A stretch of 64,000 bases of DNA, taken from contig JAHZJK010000023.1 in NCBI GenBank assembly GCA_022600955.1, positions 62,001 to 126,000 on the forward strand. The letters are read 5' to 3'. Below the pieces are notes generated by a model. It was not told the DNA's origin, did no database searches, and saw only the letters and a program-made list of their open reading frames with translations. Within the stretch, counting starts at the first letter, position 1, and every line of letters begins with the position of its first letter. Below are positions 10,127-18,594 of the stretch, piece by piece. The stretch is from Gammaproteobacteria bacterium. Its GTDB lineage: Bacteria > Pseudomonadota > Gammaproteobacteria > Steroidobacterales > Woeseiaceae. A program made the translations under genes and the position numbers.

Positions 10127-10537
10127 GTGAATCAACGCAGCCGTTCAAAACGCCCGTACCTGATTCGTGCGATGCACGAGTGGATGGGCGACAACACACA
10201 TACACCGCATATCGTTGTTGACGCATCTGTCGATGGCGTCAGCGTGCCTGTAGAACACGTAAAAGATGGCAAGATCATCCTGAATATCAGTGAGTCTGCA
10301 GCGCATAATCTGAAGCTGACCAACGACGCTGTGAGTTTTCGGGCTCGCTTCGGCGGCGTGCCGTTTGATGTATGGGCACCGATGCAGTCGGTGCTCGGAA
10401 TCTATGCGCGTGAAACCGGGCAGGGCATGATTTTCTCTCAGGATACGGAAGCTGCGGAGCACGTCGAGCCGCCAGAGCTCCACAATGATCCGATCGAGGA
10501 AACCCGGTCACGGCCGCATTTGACGCTCGTCAAATAA
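10127..10537 (+). CDS. sspB: ClpXP protease specificity-enhancing factor SspB
   Basis: SspB tethers ssrA-tagged proteins (and RseA fragments) to ClpXP. The 136 residues contain the substrate-binding Sm-like domain (RPYLIRAMHEWMGDN... to about residue 105), an acidic flexible linker, and the C-terminal ClpX-binding XB motif RPHLTLVK at the very end, which closely matches the known RPxLxxVK pattern. The start is GTG at 10127 with only a poor Shine-Dalgarno. The two proteolysis-related genes degS and sspB are near each other, but no shared operon is visible. Confidence 0.93.
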   Translation: MNQRSRSKRPYLIRAMHEWMGDNTHTPHIVVDASVDGVSVPVEHVKDGKIILNISESAAHNLKLTNDAVSFRARFGGVPFDVWAPMQSVLGIYARETGQGMIFSQDTEAAEHVEPPELHNDPIEETRSRPHLTLVK

Positions 10538-10561
10538 TCCTTCGGCGTTGGCTGTGTTTGC

Positions 10562-11161
<600 letters not shown>

Positions 11162-11193
11162 TTAGATGTCCGTGGTCGAATACTAGCAGTTGC

Positions 11194-11574
11194 TCACAGG
11201 GTAGAGCTATCTGGCCGAAACGCGTCCTTAATCCAGTCTGGTCCAGAGTCTTCGAGACCGTCGATCGCGATTACGTCAAAGCGCATTGTATGATTGCTGA
11301 ATCTCACGTGACGGGTCAGAAACATCGCTGCAGTACGAATGATCTTGCGTTGTTTGTGGTGATCTACAGTGATGCCTGCTGTTGCAAATCGATTCGGTGC
11401 GCGGAAACGCACTTCGACAAACACAAGGCAGCTGCTGTCCAGCATGATGAGGTCGATCTCACCACCTCGGCATCGAAAGTTCCTGGCGACGAGTGCCAGG
11501 CCGTTTTGCAGCAAGTAGCGGTAGGCGAGCTGCTCAGCTCGATTACCTACCGTTGTTGTGGTGTCGGATCCCAT
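11194..11574 (-). CDS. yraN: YraN-family (UPF0102) predicted nuclease-fold protein
   Basis: This 126-residue protein belongs to UPF0102, which has a PD-(D/E)XK-like nuclease fold and unknown function. Motifs visible are GNRAEQLAYRYLLQNG, RNFRCRGGEIDLI (with Glu39, Asp41) and VFVEVRFR (EVR in place of the usual EVK). The ATG at 11574 lies inside the 3' end of lpoA, giving a 28-base overlap in different frames and probable translational coupling. The lpoA-yraN-diaA order is conserved in gammaproteobacteria. Confidence 0.88.
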   Translation of the reverse strand: MGSDTTTTVGNRAEQLAYRYLLQNGLALVARNFRCRGGEIDLIMLDSSCLVFVEVRFRAPNRFATAGITVDHHKQRKIIRTAAMFLTRHVRFSNHTMRFDVIAIDGLEDSGPDWIKDAFRPDSSTL

Positions 11575-13523
11575 GGCGCTTCATCGGCCGCCTCGGGCAG
11601 TATCAGTTCACTGTCGTCGCTGATGTCCTGAATGGGACCGCCAGCGTCTTCCTGCTGCGGCAGCGCGATGACTTCGCCACGCTGAAACTGTGCCCAAGCC
11701 AGGCGGCGATGCACACGACCTGTCTGGTCGAGGAACAATGTTCCGGTTGCGCCGTCTATCTCTTCCATGCCTGCGCCGCGCGCGGCGTACAGGTTAGCGA
11801 TGAGGTTGTATGCGTCGTAACCCATGGCGTGCAAACGTCCGAGGCGACGTTCTTTTGGCCAGTATTCGGCATACAGTTCCGGCAGATAGCGTATCCAGGG
11901 CTGCGGATCGATCAGCCAGGGTGTGTCCGCGAACATGATGCCATTCAGGTCCGAGTTCGAGCGGCTGTCCAGCGAGTTAACCGAGGACGTTGAGTAGGCT
12001 TGCAGATCGCCGGAATAATGAAACTTGAGCTGTGACTTGAGCAACCGCCCGTGACTGGCGTCGGCAGCGAGAAAGATGAATTCCGCGTCCTGGCGGCGGC
12101 GCGGATCCCACTGCAGGGCGCCGCCGAGGTTGGCGCGCATGCGCTGGTAACGTCGCTTGCTTTCACTGATACCCATGAGATTCTCGATTTCATTCGAGAA
12201 ATCCTGCTTGCCGGGTGTGTAGGTTCGGTAGTCGAGCAACAGGCCGCCACGACCTTCGAATTCGGTTGTGAAACTCTGCAGTACGCGTCTACCCCACGCA
12301 TTGTTCGGTACAAGGGCAACGGCCCTGGCATAACCGTCGCCGAGCGCGCGTTCGGCGGCCGACGCAGCTTCATCTTCTGGTGCGAGCGGGAATTGATACA
12401 GGCCCGGCGGCGCGAGTGTGTCCGCAGGCAGGTTGTTGAGTGTGAGTACCGGTACAGGCACGAGGATGTCATTGGCGAGTTCTGCAACGCTCGATTTCAG
12501 TAACGGACCGACAACGAACTCCGCGCCGTCTTCTATCGCGCTTTGATAGGCCGCACCTGCGCCGCCCGCCGCATTCACGTCGTAAATTCGGACAGTCTGC
12601 TGGTCATCGAGGGCGCTGGCACTCGAGAAGTAGGCACCCAGGAAGCCGTTCTGAATAGCGCGGCCGTTGGCCGCCGCGCCACCGGATAGCGGTAGCAACA
12701 ATGCAATATGTCGGGGATAGTCATACATCGCCGGGTCGCTGGCCTGCATCTCACCAAGAATCATGATGGCCGGATGATCGCGGTTCGCTTCGCGCCAGCG
12801 TGCAATCCCGTTACTCCAGCCGGGACCTTGCTGACCGGTTGTCGTGGCAAGTGACCCAAGCGTCAGCCACGCGCGCGTCTGCTCGTCCGTTGTAATGGCC
12901 GCGGCCTCGCGTAAAACCTGCGGGTTACTGAACAGCAGTCCTTGCCACAATCGATCACGACTTACTTCTATCGCGCGGCGACTATCAAGCCAGGTTTCGC
13001 GCTGCGTCATGAGTTCGACCGCTCTGGCCGGGTCCTGTTTCTGTATCCAGGCGTCGGCACGCAGCGCTTCGACACGCAGCCGGTCACGGGTGCTTAGCGG
13101 TTGCCGGCTCAGTGGCTCGAGCAGGCCGAGCGCTTCGTCGGCCTCGCCTTTGTACAGCAACATTGCCGCACTGTCGGTGCTCCACAGCGGCTTGAGCGTG
13201 TCGGGTAGCGGTAGTGCAACATTTGCGAACTCGATCCGGGCTCTGTTTACATCACCGTCGTCCAGCCACTGTTCGACAGCGAGTAATGACAAACGGCTGC
13301 GCTCATCGCCGATTGCATTGCTGGCGAGGTATACGTACTCGGCTGCGGCTTCCTGGTGACGGCCAGCTTCGGCCAGGCGTTCGGCGCGTGTTTCACCCGA
13401 TCCTGACAGGCCACCCAGCCCCGTGGTTTCGCACGCGCCCAGCAGCAGGCTCGCAGCCAAAACTGCCACAAGGCTTGCCAGTGAACGCAATTTCGCTGCA
13501 GGATGTCGATCGGTTCTCATCAT
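11547..13523 (-). CDS. lpoA: Penicillin-binding protein activator LpoA (outer-membrane lipoprotein)
   Basis: LpoA reaches from the outer membrane through peptidoglycan to stimulate PBP1a. With start ATG 13523, the 658 residues have a lipoprotein signal with lipobox LLGAC (Cys31). A TPR-like helical N-domain (about 50-270) follows, then a C-terminal two-lobed periplasmic-binding-protein-like domain (HIALLLPLSGGAAANGRAIQNG onward). A GTG at 13574 is in frame but would place non-signal sequence ahead of the leader and overlap rsmI. A second ATG at 13520 is equally possible. The gene is divergent from rsmI with 38 bases between starts. Confidence 0.9.
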   Translation of the reverse strand: MMRTDRHPAAKLRSLASLVAVLAASLLLGACETTGLGGLSGSGETRAERLAEAGRHQEAAAEYVYLASNAIGDERSRLSLLAVEQWLDDGDVNRARIEFANVALPLPDTLKPLWSTDSAAMLLYKGEADEALGLLEPLSRQPLSTRDRLRVEALRADAWIQKQDPARAVELMTQRETWLDSRRAIEVSRDRLWQGLLFSNPQVLREAAAITTDEQTRAWLTLGSLATTTGQQGPGWSNGIARWREANRDHPAIMILGEMQASDPAMYDYPRHIALLLPLSGGAAANGRAIQNGFLGAYFSSASALDDQQTVRIYDVNAAGGAGAAYQSAIEDGAEFVVGPLLKSSVAELANDILVPVPVLTLNNLPADTLAPPGLYQFPLAPEDEAASAAERALGDGYARAVALVPNNAWGRRVLQSFTTEFEGRGGLLLDYRTYTPGKQDFSNEIENLMGISESKRRYQRMRANLGGALQWDPRRRQDAEFIFLAADASHGRLLKSQLKFHYSGDLQAYSTSSVNSLDSRSNSDLNGIMFADTPWLIDPQPWIRYLPELYAEYWPKERRLGRLHAMGYDAYNLIANLYAARGAGMEEIDGATGTLFLDQTGRVHRRLAWAQFQRGEVIALPQQEDAGGPIQDISDDSELILPEAADEAPWDPTPQQR

Positions 13524-13561
13524 TACGTCTAATATTCCACCAGGAAAAGGCCCAACGCCAT

Positions 13562-14392
13562 ATGAGCGGCACACTGTTTATTGTTGCAACGCCGATTGGC
13601 AATCTTGAAGACCTGACACCGCGAGCGCGCCAGACGCTCGACTCCGTGAGTCTTATTGCAGCCGAGGATACCCGCCACACGGGGCGATTACTATCGCATA
13701 TTGGCTGCAAAACTCGACTTATGGCTATGCACGATCACAACGAGGCCGAGGCCTTAAGACCCGTAATCAGGATGTTGCAGGACGGCGAATCCGTTGCTCT
13801 CGTGAGCGACGCGGGCACTCCTCTGGTCAGTGACCCGGGTTTTCGCCTTGTACGGGCTGCGCATGCCGCGGGCATAGCAGTTTCACCTGTTCCTGGCGCA
13901 AGCGCTGTCACTGCAGCGCTTTCGGCGGCCGGGATAGCAACTGACCGTTTTTGCTTTGAAGGATTCGCGCCTGCGAAGCGCGTCGCGCGTCAGCAGTGGT
14001 TGGAGCAGCTGGCCACAGAAGCCCGCACGATAGTCTTGTACGAATCGGTGCACCGCATTGTCGACTGCCTTGCCGATATGGTGGATGCGTTTGGCGCCGA
14101 TCGACGCGCGTTTATTGGCCGGGAAATGACGAAAATGCACGAGCAATGCGTTCAGGGAACGTTGCTGGATCTCTCCGAGCAAGTCGCCAGTGGGGCGATC
14201 AAATCCAAGGGCGAGTTTGTCATCGTCGTGTCCGGAAACCCTGTTCAGGAAGCGTCAGCGTGGGATGTGGACGTGCTGTTGCGCGAGCTTGCCCGGCACC
14301 TGCCGGCCAAGGAAGCGGCAAGAATCAGTGCGAAACTTAGCGGCGAGAAAAAGAACGCACTCTATGATCGATTGTTGCAGCTAAAGGAGTAG
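13562..14392 (+). CDS. rsmI: 16S rRNA (cytidine1402-2'-O)-methyltransferase RsmI
   Basis: RsmI methylates the 2'-O of C1402 in the 16S rRNA decoding centre, partner to RsmH (N4-methylation of the same base, encoded at 15.6 kb here). The 276 residues show the tetrapyrrole-methylase-type fold: MSGTLFIVATPIGNLEDLT, AEDTRHTGRLLSH, SDAGTPLVSDPG and PGASAVTAALSAAG. The frame stays open far upstream through lpoA antisense, but ATG 13562 with GGAAAAGG upstream is the clear start. The stop codon TAG overlaps a possible rnpB -10 element. Confidence 0.95.
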   Translation: MSGTLFIVATPIGNLEDLTPRARQTLDSVSLIAAEDTRHTGRLLSHIGCKTRLMAMHDHNEAEALRPVIRMLQDGESVALVSDAGTPLVSDPGFRLVRAAHAAGIAVSPVPGASAVTAALSAAGIATDRFCFEGFAPAKRVARQQWLEQLATEARTIVLYESVHRIVDCLADMVDAFGADRRAFIGREMTKMHEQCVQGTLLDLSEQVASGAIKSKGEFVIVVSGNPVQEASAWDVDVLLRELARHLPAKEAARISAKLSGEKKNALYDRLLQLKE

Positions 14393-14403
14393 AATCCCGC
14401 CCT

Positions 14404-14786
14404 GAGAAAGTCGGAGTCAGTCAGACAATCGCTGTAGTTCGCTATAGAGGAAAGTCCGGGCTCCTTCGGACAGGGCGCCAGGTAACGCCTGGGGGGCGTG
14501 AGCCCATGGAAAGTGCCACAGAAAATATACCGCCTGTATCGGCCTTGGTGCCGTAACAGGTAAGGGTGAAAAGGTGCGGTAAGAGCGCACCGCGCGACTG
14601 GTAACAGCTCGCGGCACGGTAAACCCCGCCCGGAGCAAGACCAAATAGGGGAGTAAGCAGGTTCGGCCTGCACCGCCGGTTCCGAGCGGACTCCCGGGTA
14701 GGTTGCTTGAGGCCGCTGGTGACAGCGGTCCCAGATGAATGATTGTTCCAGACAGAACCCGGCTTATTGCTGGCTCCGGCTTTCTC
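14404..14786 (+). ncRNA. rnpB: RNase P RNA, bacterial type A
   Basis: This is the catalytic RNA that trims tRNA 5' leaders. Universally conserved blocks are present in order: GAGGAAAGTCCGGG (14447-14460), GCCAGGTAACGCCTGGGGGG, GGTAAGGGTGAAAAGGTGCG, TAAGAGCGCACCGCGCG, CACGGTAAACCCCGCCCGGA, GATGAATGATTG and ACAGAACCCGGCTTA. The terminal P1 helix can be drawn as 14404-14420 pairing with 14770-14786 over 17 positions including G-U pairs, which sets the ends. A TAGAAT at 14390-14395 is a plausible -10; the -35 is weak. A T-rich stretch follows 14786. Confidence 0.97.
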
Positions 14787-15051
14787 ACCTTCTATTTCAC
14801 TTTATTAATCAATGAGTTATACTTTGGTCACGACAATTCGCGACTTTGGCCGCGCGGCTTGCGCAAATTGACCTCCACAGCGGCGCAAAAACGACTTTGT
14901 CGCGGTTTTGAGACTCATATCTAAGGCCTTGTCTAAGAAGTACGCGTAAGCATCTGATTTGCTTGGCGCACGGAGTGCCACTTTTCGCCCTTTTTGGGCC
15001 ACCAGATCGCCCCTAAGTCCCTGTACAACAACAGTTATTCAGTAAACGTTG
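14787..15051. other. Intergenic region between rnpB and the dcw promoter
   Basis: There is no convincing gene here. The first part is AT-rich (possible -10 TATACT at 14818-14823, weak -35) and may include the rnpB termination region. Two CG-rich near-repeats (CGCGACTTTGG and ACGACTTTGTCGCG) are visible, with no identified function. Confidence 0.5.
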
Positions 15052-15080
15052 TTGACCATAATCAGGGCCGACCCTATAGT
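15052..15080 (+). promoter_or_regulatory. Sigma-70 promoter of the dcw cluster (Pmra)
   Basis: TTGACC (15052-15057) and TATAGT (15075-15080) are separated by exactly 17 bases, an excellent sigma-70 promoter. Transcription should begin near 15087, about 80 bases before mraZ and at the first MraZ box. This is the main promoter apparent for the tightly packed mraZ-to-ftsZ run. Confidence 0.8.
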
Positions 15081-15089
15081 GTTGAAAAG

Positions 15090-15114
15090 TGGAAAAAAGT
15101 GGGAGGAGATGGGC
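15090..15114 (+). promoter_or_regulatory. MraZ operator: three TGG-type boxes at 10-bp period
   Basis: TGGAA (15090), TGGGA (15100) and TGGGC (15110) recur at exact ten-base spacing just downstream of the dcw promoter. This is the arrangement bound by MraZ in E. coli (TGGGN repeats separated by five bases). The first box is degenerate (TGGAA). It implies autoregulation of mraZ and repression of the dcw genes by MraZ. Confidence 0.8.
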
Positions 15115-15167
15115 GTGCAGCCCGGATATCGCGCCAGAAGAGCGATCCCCGGCGAGTCCGATTCACC

Positions 15168-15617
15168 GTGTTTAGAGGGGCTACAAAAGTATCACTGGAC
15201 GCCAAAGGGCGTATGGCAATACCGACCCGGTATCGGGAGCGGCTGTCTGCTCGTTGTGATGGCCAGATTATTGTGACTGTGGACAAAGACCACTGCCTCC
15301 TCGTTTATCCGCTGCCCGACTGGGAAGAGCTCGAGCGCAAGTTAGTGCGTCTGCCAAGCATGAACAAGGCCGCACGTCGACTGGTACGAATTATGGTCGG
15401 TTATGCGACCGAGGTCGACATGGATGGCAGTGGTCGGATCCTGGTCTCCAAAGAGCTGCGTGAATTCGCCAGCCTCGACAGGCAGGGAATGCTGATCGGG
15501 CAGGGCAACAAGTTTGAACTATGGGACGAGGCAACCTGGAACGAAAAACGTGACGCGTGGCTATCAGAAGAGGACGACGGCGACATGCCGGCCGACCTCG
15601 AATCGATTGCTTTCTAG
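15168..15617 (+). CDS. mraZ: Transcriptional regulator MraZ
   Basis: MraZ is an AbrB-fold ring-forming DNA-binding protein that controls the dcw cluster. From GTG 15168 the product is 149 aa (family about 150) and starts with the canonical pattern VFRGATKVSLDAKGRMAIP. Two tandem SpoVT/AbrB-like halves are visible, the second containing VDMDGSGRILVSKELREFA. The open frame begins earlier (14994), but that would cross the promoter and add an unrelated 58-residue extension, so GTG is chosen. Shine-Dalgarno is weak (GGCGAG). It is followed by rsmH after 15 bases. Confidence 0.92.
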   Translation: MFRGATKVSLDAKGRMAIPTRYRERLSARCDGQIIVTVDKDHCLLVYPLPDWEELERKLVRLPSMNKAARRLVRIMVGYATEVDMDGSGRILVSKELREFASLDRQGMLIGQGNKFELWDEATWNEKRDAWLSEEDDGDMPADLESIAF

Positions 15618-15632
15618 GATGCGGTTCATGTC

Positions 15633-16568
15633 ATGAGCAGCAACGAGCATGTGCCGGTGCTGTTGGGGCCAGTCCTTGATGGGCTGGATATAAAACAAGA
15701 CGGCTGTTACGTCGATGGAACGTTCGGTCGCGGTGGTCACAGCGGGGAGATTCTGAAGCACCTTGGAGAAAACGGACGACTGATCGGAATCGATCGTGAC
15801 CCCGACGCCATTGCTTCAGCACCTTCGCAGTTCACCGATGATCCGCGCTTCGAATTGATCAGGGGTGAAAGTGCAAAACTCGAAACATTCATGGTTGAAA
15901 GGGATCTCGCAGGCAAAGTCGATGGATTGCTCTTCGACCTGGGAGTCTCCTCGCCGCAACTGGATGAAGCCCGTCGTGGCTTCAGCTTCCTCCGTGACGG
16001 CCCGCTCGATATGCGAATGGACCCGGATTCAGGCGAGTCAGCGAGTGATTGGCTTGCGACTGTGGAACCACAAGAGCTAACAAGGACGCTACGCGTGTAC
16101 GGCGAGGAAACATTTGCAAAACGGATTTCGGGCGCGATTATTGCGGCGCGCCTGCAGTCTCCGTTGCTGACGACTACGCAGCTCGCCGACGTCGTTGAGG
16201 CAGCGGTGCCAGCCAAAGCGCGCGCGCAAAAGAAACACCCCGCTACCAAAACGTTTCAGGCCATTCGGATCGCAATCAACGGAGAGCTTGAACAGCTTGA
16301 GGCCGTTCTGCAGCAGTCGATTGACGTTTTGAAACAACGCGGACGACTGTGTGTTATCAGTTTTCACTCGCTCGAAGATCGGATGGTAAAGCGTTTCATG
16401 CGTGATGCGTCACGCGAGCCTGAGCAGTACCGTGGCATGCCGAATGTTCCTGTCGAGTTTCAGCCGAAACTGCGCACGGTCGGCAAGGCAGTCGTTGCGA
16501 CCGCCGAAGAAATCACGATGAACCGCCGCGCACGCAGCGCACGGCTCAGAATTGCGGAGCGAAACTAA
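15633..16568 (+). CDS. rsmH: 16S rRNA (cytosine1402-N4)-methyltransferase RsmH
   Basis: RsmH (MraW) methylates N4 of C1402 in 16S rRNA using SAM. The 311 residues show the SAM-binding start DGTFGRGGHSGEIL, the LLFDLGVSSPQLDEARRGFSF segment, and the C-terminal ISFHSLEDRMVKRFMRD, all diagnostic. Usual length is 310-315. It overlaps ftsL by one base (TAATG) and is the second gene of the dcw run. Confidence 0.97.
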   Translation: MSSNEHVPVLLGPVLDGLDIKQDGCYVDGTFGRGGHSGEILKHLGENGRLIGIDRDPDAIASAPSQFTDDPRFELIRGESAKLETFMVERDLAGKVDGLLFDLGVSSPQLDEARRGFSFLRDGPLDMRMDPDSGESASDWLATVEPQELTRTLRVYGEETFAKRISGAIIAARLQSPLLTTTQLADVVEAAVPAKARAQKKHPATKTFQAIRIAINGELEQLEAVLQQSIDVLKQRGRLCVISFHSLEDRMVKRFMRDASREPEQYRGMPNVPVEFQPKLRTVGKAVVATAEEITMNRRARSARLRIAERN

Positions 16569-16855
16569 TGCAGCCGGTTAAGCCTCGTCAATCGTTCCTG
16601 CTGGTATTTGTCTTCGCGGCCGTCTGCGTGATGAGTGCTATCGCGCTGGTCTATACGAAACACGATTCGCGAAAACTCTTCGTCGAACTTGAAGCGCTCT
16701 CGCATGAGCGTGACGAATTGAATATCGAATGGGGTCAGTTGCAGATTGAACAAAGCACCTGGGCGACCCATGCGCGCATAGAGCGGGTCGCGGCCGAAGA
16801 CCTGTCATTGTCGCGTCCTGAAACGTCGGACATTTACGTCATTGAGCGGCCATGA
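16568..16855 (+). CDS. ftsL: Cell division protein FtsL
   Basis: FtsL is a small bitopic protein of the FtsQLB complex that activates FtsWI at the septum. The 95 residues have a short cytoplasmic N-terminus, one membrane helix (about 11-30, FLLVFVFAAVCVMSAIALV), and a periplasmic coiled coil (LFVELEALSHERDELNIEW). Identity relies on this architecture plus the invariant position between rsmH and ftsI. Both ends overlap neighbours (TAATG and ATGA). Confidence 0.9.
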   Translation: MQPVKPRQSFLLVFVFAAVCVMSAIALVYTKHDSRKLFVELEALSHERDELNIEWGQLQIEQSTWATHARIERVAAEDLSLSRPETSDIYVIERP

Positions 16856-18594
16856 CACGCGGAGCAGAGACAAAACAACAAACTGCACGGCGTTTCGTAG
16901 GCAGAGTGTCGCTGGTAATGGCGGTATTTGCTTTGGTGGCATCGTCGCTTGTGGCCCGGGCCGTTCACTTGCAGGTGTTGGATACCGAGTTTCTCAATCG
17001 GCAGGCGGATACCCGCCATTTGCGTACAGAATCCATTTCTGCACATCGTGGCTCCATTCTCGACCGCAATGGCGAGCCACTGGCGATCAGTTCGCCGGTC
17101 GACAGCATCTGGGTTAACCCGCAAAAGTTCGCTCCGGCCGTCGACAAGATACCGCACCTGGCACGCGCACTTGATCTGCAGGCCGATCAACTGATTCGTC
17201 GCATTACACGCAGCATGGACAAGGAATTTCTTTACCTGAAGCGTCACGTCAGTCCGGAAAGTGCAGCTGTGGTCATGGCGATGGAGTTGCCGGGTGTCAA
17301 CGTGCAGCGTGAGTATCATCGCTACTACCCGGCCTCCGAGGTGACGGGCCATCTGGTTGGTTTTACCAATATCGACGATGAAGGCCAGGAGGGCCTGGAG
17401 CTGGCGGCCAACAACTGGCTGTCTGGCGAACCCGGCGCGAAGCGCGTTTTGAAAGACCGCCTCGGACGCTCGATCGAAAACGTTGCCAGTATTCGTCCAC
17501 CAAGGCACGGTAAGGAACTGCGCACGAGCATCGACCTGCGCTTGCAGTATCTCGCCTATCGAACCCTGAAGGCGGCGGTAAAGACACATAGCGCGCGATC
17601 CGGATCGGTCGTCATTATCGATGTGCAGACCGGCGAAGTGCTGGCCATGGCGAATCAGCCAACATACAACCCTAACGATCGGGCGCAATTCATTGCGGAG
17701 CGCTACCGCAATCGCGCCATCACGGACATTTTCGAACCAGGATCCAGCATTAAACCGCTGGTTGTGGCAGCGGCGCTTGAGAGTGGCCAGTACAGCCCGA
17801 GCAGCGTTGTTGATACGGCGCCAGGGTCAGTAACTGTTGGCGCGAAGAAGATTGAAGATAGCCGCAATCTTGGTCGTATCAGCCTGACGACTATCCTGGC
17901 GCGATCAAGCAACGTCGGTGTCACCAAGGTGGCCATGTCACTGCAACCGGACCAGTTGTGGGGCACGATGGCGCAGTTCGGCCTCGGAGAAATGACAACG
18001 AGTGGATTTCCGGGCGAATCCGCAGGCATGTTGACGCACTACAGCAACTGGCGTCCGATTAGCCAGGCGACGATCGCTTACGGCTATGGTGTATCGGTGA
18101 CGCCACTACAGCTGGCACAGGCGTATGCGGCAATTGGCAATGACGGCGTCATGAATCCCGTATCGCTATTCGCAGTCGAAGATGCTGCGGATGGAGAGCA
18201 GGTTATCTCTGTCGACACCGCGAACAATGTTCGGCGAATGCTCGAAGAGGTCGTCAGGCCAGGCGGCACGGGCACCAAAGCGTCTGTCGATGGCTACAAG
18301 GTCGCAGGAAAAACCGGTACCGCCTGGAAGTTCGCAAGAGGTGGCTACTCCGAAGACAAATACATATCCATATTCGCCGGGTTCGCGCCAGCGAGTAATC
18401 CGCGTCTCGCGACGGTCGTCGTTATCGACGAGCCTGCCGGAGAGCTGTACTACGGCAGTGACGTGGCGGCTCCGGTATTCGCCGACGTCATGTCAGAGTC
18501 GCTGCGCTTGCTGGCAATTGCGCCAGACGCGATGCCTGCGAGAGACCCTGGCAGCGTCATGCAGGCCATGGCGGACCAAAAGGCGGTTCAATGA
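16852..18594 (+). CDS. ftsI: Peptidoglycan D,D-transpeptidase FtsI (PBP3)
   Basis: FtsI crosslinks septal peptidoglycan and is a beta-lactam target. The 580 residues have an N-terminal membrane anchor (about 17-38), a class B pedestal domain (HRGSILDRNGEPLA), and a transpeptidase domain with SxxK at Ser298-Lys301 (PGSSIKP), SxN at 352-354 (SSN) and KTG at 487-489. Length fits E. coli PBP3 (588). It starts four bases before the ftsL stop and overlaps murE by four bases. Confidence 0.97.
   Translation: MTRGAETKQQTARRFVGRVSLVMAVFALVASSLVARAVHLQVLDTEFLNRQADTRHLRTESISAHRGSILDRNGEPLAISSPVDSIWVNPQKFAPAVDKIPHLARALDLQADQLIRRITRSMDKEFLYLKRHVSPESAAVVMAMELPGVNVQREYHRYYPASEVTGHLVGFTNIDDEGQEGLELAANNWLSGEPGAKRVLKDRLGRSIENVASIRPPRHGKELRTSIDLRLQYLAYRTLKAAVKTHSARSGSVVIIDVQTGEVLAMANQPTYNPNDRAQFIAERYRNRAITDIFEPGSSIKPLVVAAALESGQYSPSSVVDTAPGSVTVGAKKIEDSRNLGRISLTTILARSSNVGVTKVAMSLQPDQLWGTMAQFGLGEMTTSGFPGESAGMLTHYSNWRPISQATIAYGYGVSVTPLQLAQAYAAIGNDGVMNPVSLFAVEDAADGEQVISVDTANNVRRMLEEVVRPGGTGTKASVDGYKVAGKTGTAWKFARGGYSEDKYISIFAGFAPASNPRLATVVVIDEPAGELYYGSDVAAPVFADVMSESLRLLAIAPDAMPARDPGSVMQAMADQKAVQ

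Noticed and set aside
14417-14788. Minus-strand frames of about 100-120 codons
   Set aside because: They are antisense to RNase P RNA, whose conserved blocks explain the region.
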